Shown: one piece after another, positions 1 to 3,798 of the stretch
Position numbering within the stretch: position 1 is the stretch's first letter
Layout of the letters: each line of letters starts with the position of its first letter
Assembly (NCBI GenBank): GCA_018623505.1
Contig: JAAZVM010000041.1
Location: 1-5,285, forward strand
Source of the DNA: Patescibacteria group bacterium
GTDB taxonomy: Bacteria; Patescibacteriota; Gracilibacteria; BD1-5; UBA6164
Direction: 5' to 3'
Length of the DNA stretch: 5,285 nucleotides
Position numbers and translations under genes: made by a program
Notes under the pieces: model-generated
Database searches by the model: none
Told to the model about the DNA's origin: nothing
What the model saw: only the letters and a program-made list of their open reading frames with translations

Positions 1-4
1 CCAG

Positions 5-13
5 CACCTCCTT
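5..13 (-). promoter_or_regulatory. Strong Shine-Dalgarno for a minus-strand gene beyond the left edge
   Basis: Read on the minus strand, the TAA of the small ORF runs directly into AAGGAGGTG, an almost perfect complement of the 16S rRNA 3' end. Only four bases remain before the window edge, so the start codon it serves should lie just outside. This implies a two-gene minus-strand operon with the upstream stop overlapping the downstream ribosome binding site. It stands out because the plus-strand genes here have no recognisable Shine-Dalgarno. The downstream gene itself is inferred, not seen. Confidence 0.55.
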
Positions 14-185
14 ATGCTGCTTGTTTGTTTTTTGCCTTGGAAATACGTAATTCCATTAGTTTTATAGCTCTATCAGATGGTGTCTTGTGGCCGAAGTGTT
101 TTTTATAACAGCTCCAGCCTCTAAAGTTTCCATGACTTTTTTCTTTTTGTTTGATTTCTGTAGCAGTAACGAAAGAGGTAGCCAT
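12..185 (-). CDS. Small basic protein of unknown function, 57 residues
   Basis: The ORF starts at the ATG at 185 and ends in TAA. The product begins MATSFVTATEIKQ, has a central HGNFRGWSCYKKHFGHKTPS block with aromatic, Cys and His residues, and ends in a Lys/Arg-rich probable helix (SDRAIKLMELRISKAK). I recognise no family. The frame is open upstream as far as a TAG near 300, but 185 is the only ATG and a promoter candidate about 60 bases upstream fits that start. Unlike the plus-strand genes it has no in-frame TGA and uses GGC, CGT, TTC, CAC and AAG codons. That could mean high expression, foreign origin, or a chance ORF. The overlapping Shine-Dalgarno for a following gene supports it being real. 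There is no clear Shine-Dalgarno of its own. Confidence 0.5.
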   Translation of the reverse strand: MATSFVTATEIKQKEKSHGNFRGWSCYKKHFGHKTPSDRAIKLMELRISKAKNKQAA

Positions 186-251
186 AATCCATTTATTTTC
201 TTTTTTGTTCTGTTTTTGTTTTTCCTGTAAAGCTTTGCTCAGGTAAAAATA

Positions 252-279
252 TTTATAACTAAAAAATACTATATTGCAA
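252..279 (-). promoter_or_regulatory. Housekeeping-type promoter candidate for the minus-strand small ORF
   Basis: On the minus strand TTGCAA (274-279) is followed after 16 bases by TATAAA (252-257), close to the sigma-70 consensus TTGACA/TATAAT. Transcription would begin near 245 and give a leader of about 60 nt before the ATG at 185. In DNA this AT-rich such matches arise easily by chance. The position relative to the ORF is the main support. Confidence 0.4.
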
Positions 280-423
280 ACCTTTTTGTTAATTTTCTAT
301 TAATATCCTTCTCTTATTTTATTTTTAATTATTGTTTTTCAGTAAAAAAATATCTCAAATTTTATTTTTTACAAATTATATGATAAAATCATAAAAAGTA
401 GTTTAAAAGATAATTTTTGCTTT

Positions 424-576
424 ATGAATCCACAAAATACAATTGATAGTTCAGATTTAGGTTTAGATACCAGAGATTTTTGAACAAATAATGAAGAGTT
501 AGAGGGGGCATGTTATAAATTTAATAAATTATTAACAGAGCTTGAAAGTTTAAGGTGAGATAACCCAACTCATTAA
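424..576 (+). CDS. Small acidic hypothetical protein, 50 residues (TGA read as Gly)
   Basis: The ORF begins MNPQNTIDSSDLGLDTRDF, carries two in-frame TGA codons read as Gly20 and Gly45, and stops at TAA. The product is acidic and soluble, with no signal peptide or membrane segment. Residues about 24-44 could form one amphipathic helix (EELEGACYKFNKLLTELESLR). I recognise no family. There is no Shine-Dalgarno upstream, as is usual for the other plus-strand genes here. A hairpin terminator follows 40 bases after the stop, consistent with a separate short transcript ahead of proS. It could be a real small gene or a chance ORF; the helix and the terminator favour a gene. Confidence 0.5.
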
Positions 577-578
577 TT

Positions 579-606
579 TTGACTTTTTTGGCTTATAGAT
601 TAATAT
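579..606 (+). promoter_or_regulatory. Weak promoter candidate upstream of proS
   Basis: TTGACT (579-584), five of six bases of the -35 consensus, is followed after 16 bases by TAATAT (601-606), four of six of the -10 consensus. Transcription would start near 613, just before the hairpin at 617-640, which would then lie in the proS leader. No better promoter for proS is visible between the hairpin and the start codon. Low certainty in such AT-rich DNA. Confidence 0.25.
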
Positions 607-616
607 ATCTTCAATT

Positions 617-640
617 AAAAACCTTTGATTAGGTTTTTTT
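617..640 (+). terminator. Intrinsic terminator between the 50-residue ORF and proS
   Basis: AAAAACCT (617-624) pairs perfectly with AGGTTTTT (631-638) around a six-base loop TTGATT, and the descending arm continues into a run of seven T (634-640). The A-tract/T-tract arms would let it work on both strands. It most likely ends the upstream small-gene transcript. If proS is transcribed from the candidate at 579-606, it could instead act as a leader attenuator. Confidence 0.65.
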
Positions 641-658
641 ATTTTATATTAAAAATTT

Positions 659-1885
659 ATGATAAAACTAAGTAATTTTCCAATTAAAACTCTTAAATCT
701 AGACCAGTTGTTAGTGATAATTTATCTACAAGCTTACTTTTACAAGCTTGATTTATAAGACAAGAAATGGCTTGAGTTTATATATACACAACTCTTGGTT
801 TAAAAGTCCTTAGGAAAATAGAAAACATAGTAAGAGAAGAAATGGATAATGCTGGAGCCAATGAAGTTCTAATGTCTTCTCTTGGTTCAAAACTTCACTG
901 GGATCAAACAGGTAGATGGGATGTGGTTGATGTGCTTTTTAAGCTTCCAGCTTCTACTTGAAAAGAGTATGCTTTAAATCCTACTCATGAAGAAATAGTT
1001 ACTCCATTTGCAGGAGAATTTATACAATCATATAAAGACTTGGATTTTGCTGTTTATCAAATACAGACAAAATTTAGAAACGAAAAAAGAGCTAAATCAG
1101 GTCTTTTAAGATGAAGAGAGTTTCTTATGAAAGATTTATATAGTTTTCATAGAGATGAAGCTTCTCTAGATGCTTATTATGAAAATATGAAAAAAGTCTA
1201 TATGAAAGTTTTTGATAGACTTGGTATTTGAAAAGATACTTATATAACTCTTGCTTGAGGGTGAGATTTTACAGATAAATACTCTCATGAGTTTCAAACA
1301 CTTTTAGATATAGGAGAGGATGATATTTATATATGTGATGAATGTAACACTTCTCATAATGAAGAAATAGTAGACTTAGAAAATGGTTTTGAGTGTACTA
1401 ATTGTAACTCAAAAAATCATAGAGTGGAAAAAGCTAGTGAAGTAGGTAATATATTTCCTCTTATGACAAAGTTTAGTGATGCTTTTTGATTAAAGTATGC
1501 AGATGAAAATTGAAAAGAAAAACAAGTTATAATGGGGTGTTATGGTATAGGTATTTCTAGACTTATGTGAGTTATTGCAGAGTATTATGCAAATGAAAAA
1601 TGAATTTCTTGGCCAGAAAATCTTGCTCCAGCAGATTATTATATAATAGTTATGTGAGAAGAAAATATAGAAAAAGCAGAAGAAATAGCTAAAAAACTTG
1701 AGTTAGAATGAAAAAGTGTGATACTAGATGATAGAATCTGAAAAAAAATAGGTTTTGGTCAAAAAGCTTGAGATTGTGAATTATTTGGTATAGCAAATAG
1801 GATAGTTTTATCTCCAAAAACTCTAGAGCAATGAGGTTATGAATTAACTAAAAGAGGAGAAGAAAGTACTATAATAAAACTATAA
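659..1885 (+). CDS. proS: Prolyl-tRNA synthetase, short form (TGA read as Gly)
   Basis: This 408-residue cytosolic enzyme charges tRNA-Pro with proline, using ATP. Class II landmarks are in order. Motif 1 is in [16 protein letters not shown]...AGANEVLM (about 47-72). Motif 2 is [21 protein letters not shown] (from F139; R140 and R153). Motif 3 is [12 protein letters not shown] (from G293; R301). The C-terminal anticodon-binding domain runs from about 325 and includes [22 protein letters not shown]. Sixteen in-frame TGAs encode Gly, several at family-invariant sites. The typical bacterial enzyme is about 570 residues with a roughly 180-residue editing insertion between motifs 2 and 3. Here that place holds a short segment with C226-x2-C229 and C246-x2-C249, probably a zinc ribbon. 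The normally conserved proline of motif 1 is Ser73. There is no clear Shine-Dalgarno; rlmH follows after one base, so the two are co-transcribed. Identity is near certain. Confidence 0.97.
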
Positions 1886-1886
1886 A

Positions 1887-2339
1887 ATGATAAAAATAAT
1901 AAGTTTTGTAGACTCTTTTAAACATTATAATGAGCCTATAAAAGAATTTGAAAAAAGAGTCGGTAAAAGTGTAGATTTCATAAAACTTAAACCTAGTAAA
2001 AGAAAAAATCCAGATGAAATAGTAAAAGATGAGAGTATTGAGTTATCAAAAATCCTGAAAAAAATCACAGGTTACAAAGTACTTTTATATATAGATTCAA
2101 AACAGATGGATACTATAGAGTTCTCAAATATGATAGAAGAAAAGCAAATGACTTTTGCTGATATAGTTTTTATCATAGGTTGAGCTTATGGAGTAGATTA
2201 TGAGATTATAAAAGAACATATAAATCAAAAAATCTCTCTTTCTCCTATGACATTTCCACATGCACAAGCAATTATGATGCTTTATGAGCAAATATATAGA
2301 GCTATGTGTATAAAAAAATGAAGCTCTTATCATCATTAA
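1887..2339 (+). CDS. rlmH: 23S rRNA (pseudouridine-1915-N3)-methyltransferase RlmH (TGA read as Gly)
   Basis: The product, 150 residues, matches the usual size of about 155. RlmH is a SPOUT-class enzyme that methylates pseudouridine 1915 in helix 69 of 23S rRNA, on the assembled ribosome, using SAM. Visible signatures are the SAM-binding loop IIGGAYGVD (G98-G99-A100-Y101-G102, with G99 encoded by TGA) and the C-terminal block LSPMTFPHAQ...EQIYRAMCI ending GSSYHH, the classic RlmH tail. A second TGA gives the Gly of KKGSSYHH. One oddity is that the position after H125-A-Q-A, usually Arg in this family (HQLxR), is Ile129. The start codon lies one base after the proS stop with no room for its own Shine-Dalgarno, so translation is coupled. 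The operon pairs two translation functions. Confidence 0.95.
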
Positions 2340-2344
2340 AAAAA

Positions 2345-2387
2345 GGCCCACCTTCAAAAAGAAGGGGGGGATACTAGGGAGGTGGCT
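2345..2387 (+). repeat. Palindromic G/C-rich element, probable degenerate dispersed repeat
   Basis: CCCACCTTC (2347-2355), loop AAAAA, then GAAGGGGGG (2361-2369) forms a nine-position stem with one A/G mismatch. CCACCT (2348-2353) can alternatively pair with AGGTGG (2380-2385). The element is markedly richer in G/C than its surroundings and has a run of seven G (2364-2370). Its layout, a CCTT...AAGG palindrome followed by a direct GGGAGGTGG tail, recalls short dispersed palindromes scattered through intergenic regions of many bacterial genomes. No second copy lies in this window, so the repeat status is from pattern memory, not shown. It could instead be part of the 3' untranslated region of the proS-rlmH transcript. 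Confidence 0.4.
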
Positions 2388-2403
2388 GATTTTATGTAAA
2401 AAA

Positions 2404-2443
2404 CGAGGATTTCTCATAGAGAATGCTAAAGTAGCAATCCTAG
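2404..2443 (+). repeat. Compact three-helix palindromic element, possible second dispersed repeat
   Basis: AGGAT (2406-2410) pairs with ATCCT (2437-2441). Nested between them with no unpaired bases are two hairpins: TTCTC-ATA-GAGAA (2411-2423) and TGCT-AAAGT-AGCA (2424-2436). The ends CGAGGA...AGCAATCC resemble the widespread intergenic repeat type with GCGAGGA at one end and AAGCAATCC at the other, here diverged. An alternative is a small structured RNA or transcript-end structure. No promoter was found immediately upstream, and only one copy is present in the window. Confidence 0.35.
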
Positions 2444-2479
2444 AGTTACTTTCTATTTTTACTCAAATTTAACATACTG

Positions 2480-2498
2480 AAAATTACTCAGTAATTTT
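2480..2498 (+). terminator. Weak AT-rich hairpin after the proS-rlmH operon
   Basis: AAAATTAC (2480-2487) pairs perfectly with GTAATTTT (2491-2498) around the three-base loop TCA. The stem is mostly A-T and the following sequence GTTATAAT is a poor U-tract, so it is at best a partial terminator. It may serve to protect the 3' end of the upstream message. Confidence 0.4.
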
Positions 2499-2517
2499 GT
2501 TATAATTAATTATTCTT

Positions 2518-2551
2518 AAAATACAAGTCGTTAATAGCTTGTATTTTTTTT
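2518..2551 (+). terminator. Intrinsic terminator separating rlmH from the sigma-factor module
   Basis: AAAATACAAG (2518-2527) pairs over ten bases with CTTGTATTTT (2538-2547) around a ten-base loop, and the descending arm merges into eight consecutive T (2544-2551). It closes the proS-rlmH transcript and isolates the ECF module, which has its own promoter immediately downstream. Confidence 0.75.
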
Positions 2552-2573
2552 GCTTATTTTTTTAAAAGTTTAT

Positions 2574-2607
2574 AATTTATTTGTCACTTATATTTTATTT
2601 TTTCGTT
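2574..2607 (+). promoter_or_regulatory. ECF-type promoter of the sigma/anti-sigma operon (autoregulation site)
   Basis: AATTTATTTGTCACTT (2574-2589) followed after 14 bases by CGTT (2604-2607) is repeated exactly, block and spacing, in front of the propeller gene (3731-3764). Written as TGTCAC-N16-CGTT it has the geometry of known ECF promoters such as TGAAAC-N16-CGTA of Bacillus SigW. CGTT ends only nine bases before the ATG at 2617, so the transcript would be nearly leaderless. The shared element is seen directly; recognition by the adjacent sigma factor is inferred. Confidence 0.75.
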
Positions 2608-2616
2608 ATAGTTTTT

Positions 2617-3168
2617 ATGGAAGATCTTAAAATTATGCAAAAATGCCAGGAGGGTGATATAAAACTGTTTTGAAAAATCTATGATAAATATGTAGATAAA
2701 CTATATCACTTTGTATATTTAAAAACTACAAATAGAGAAATCTCTGAAGATATAATCAGTGATGTTTTTATGAGTGCTCTTAAAAATATAGATAATTTTT
2801 CCATAAATGATAACTCAAGTGTAAAATCATGGCTTTATAGGATAGCAAATAATAAGGTTATAGATTTTTATAGGACAAATAAAGATGAAGATACTTTGGA
2901 AGAATATATGGATAAATGATTTGAAGAAGATTTATCAAAAAAGATAGATGATAAGGAAAAGATAAATAGCATACTAGAGTTTTTAAAATCCTTTAAAAAA
3001 GAGCACAGAGATGTTTTTATTTACAGGATTTGGTATGATATGTCTTATAATGAAGTGTCTGAAGTAACTTGATTATCAGTTGATAATTGTAAAAAAATAG
3101 TTAGTAGAACTATAAAAAACATAAGTATAAATTTTATACTGATTTTATTTTTTATCTTTATGCTATAA
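2617..3168 (+). CDS. ECF-family RNA polymerase sigma factor (TGA read as Gly)
   Basis: The product, 183 residues, is a two-domain alternative sigma factor that directs RNA polymerase to a dedicated promoter set. Region 2 spans about 19-88 (KIYDKYVDKLYHF; EDIISDVFMSALKNI; SWLYRIANNKVIDFYR, the usual core-binding and -10 recognition helices). Region 4 spans about 117-169, with the -35-binding helix-turn-helix YNEVSEVTGLSVDNCKKIVSR. Three TGAs encode Gly19, Gly101 and Gly152; Gly152 is the helix-turn-helix turn glycine. Unusually, region 4 is followed directly by a hydrophobic tail (about 171-183, INFILILFFIFML). The start at 2617 fits the promoter and leaves almost no leader. The stop overlaps the next start as TAATG, so the downstream gene is translationally coupled, as for sigma/anti-sigma pairs. 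The ECF subgroup cannot be assigned by eye. Confidence 0.92.
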
Positions 3169-3722
3169 TGAAAAAAATATTTGAAGAATTTATCTCTAAA
3201 ATGCCTCAAAATAAAAAACATAAGATAGAAGAAATAATTAAATTAATAGAAAAAAATAAACCAAGCTTTGAAATAGATAAAACATTTAAAAAGTCATTAA
3301 AGCATAGGCTTATCTCTTATATGGATTTAAAAAAATCTAAGAAATCTAGTTTGTTTTATTTTGTACCGGCTACACTTTTTGGTTTGTTTTTTGTTTTTTC
3401 TTTTGTTATTAATTTTGATTTCTTTAATAAGGATAATATTCAAGAGATAGAAACTATGGAATCTCAAGAACTAAGTCCTTTAAGAAATACTAGGATGATA
3501 AAAACTATGGATTTACCAGTTCAAGATATGGACCAATCAGAAACTATGGAAATAAATACTTTTTCAATTATGAGTACTGATATGGTTGAAGATGGATTTT
3601 TAGAATACTGTAATTCATATTGAGCTACCCTTATAATAGAAGAAGAAAAAAGGTATTGTGAAAAAGAGGATTATGTATGTAGCATCGATGAATATATAAA
3701 AAATCTTTGTGATTTTGAATAA
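3168..3722 (+). CDS. Single-pass membrane protein, probable anti-sigma factor (TGA read as Gly)
   Basis: The product has 184 residues in three parts. The cytoplasmic N-terminus (1-60) is Lys-rich and helical, and its FEIDKTFKKSLKHRLISYM stretch resembles the segment seen before the membrane anchor in many anti-sigma factors. One transmembrane helix lies at about 62-83, with KKSKKS on its inner flank, so N-in/C-out. The outer domain (84-184) has a Met-rich linker and four cysteines (C148, C164, C171, C181). There is no zinc anti-sigma HxxxCxxC motif. One TGA (Gly152) lies in the outer domain; stopping there would remove three of the four cysteines. It overlaps the sigma gene by one base (TAATG). 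The role, sequestering the sigma factor until an envelope signal arrives, is inferred from position, topology and coupling, not from a recognised domain. Confidence 0.8.
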
Positions 3723-3730
3723 GATGTTAA

Positions 3731-3764
3731 AATTTATTTGTCACTTTTTTAATTTTATATCGTT
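3731..3764 (+). promoter_or_regulatory. ECF-type promoter of the beta-propeller gene
   Basis: The same 16-base block AATTTATTTGTCACTT (3731-3746), 14-base spacer and CGTT (3761-3764) occur as upstream of the sigma gene, while the spacers and flanks differ. This conservation within divergent AT-rich sequence argues for a functional binding site. Transcription would begin about 7 bases after CGTT, giving a leader near 28 nt. No terminator separates it from the anti-sigma gene, so read-through from the sigma operon is also possible. Confidence 0.75.
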
Positions 3765-3798
3765 TTAATATTTGAGGTTTAATTATTAAAAAAATATT

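Noticed and set aside
1..14. 3' end of a 16S rRNA gene on the plus strand (CACCTCCTTA)
   Set aside because: The preceding bases are CCAG and not the GGAT of the conserved 16S end, and the same bases are well explained as a minus-strand Shine-Dalgarno after a stop codon.
2124..2417. Minus-strand ORF of 97 residues
   Set aside because: It is antisense to rlmH and to the palindromic elements, its product is hydrophobic low-complexity sequence, and the plus-strand gene is a clear family member.
2314..2472. Open frame across the intergenic palindromes (plus strand, includes ILGRWLILCKKRGF)
   Set aside because: It has no ATG, GTG or TTG start suitably placed, overlaps the end of rlmH out of frame, and its openness follows from the repeat-like sequence.
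2469..2506. Promoter with TATAAT at 2501-2506
   Set aside because: There is no acceptable -35 at 16-18 bases, and any transcript would meet the terminator at 2518-2551 at once.
2341..2600. tRNA, tmRNA, SRP RNA or RNase P RNA in the rlmH-sigma gap
   Set aside because: None of the conserved loops or end sequences of these RNAs is present.
3164..3169. TATAAT at the sigma/anti-sigma junction as an internal promoter
   Set aside because: The start point would fall inside the anti-sigma coding region; the string simply comes from the overlapping stop and start codons.
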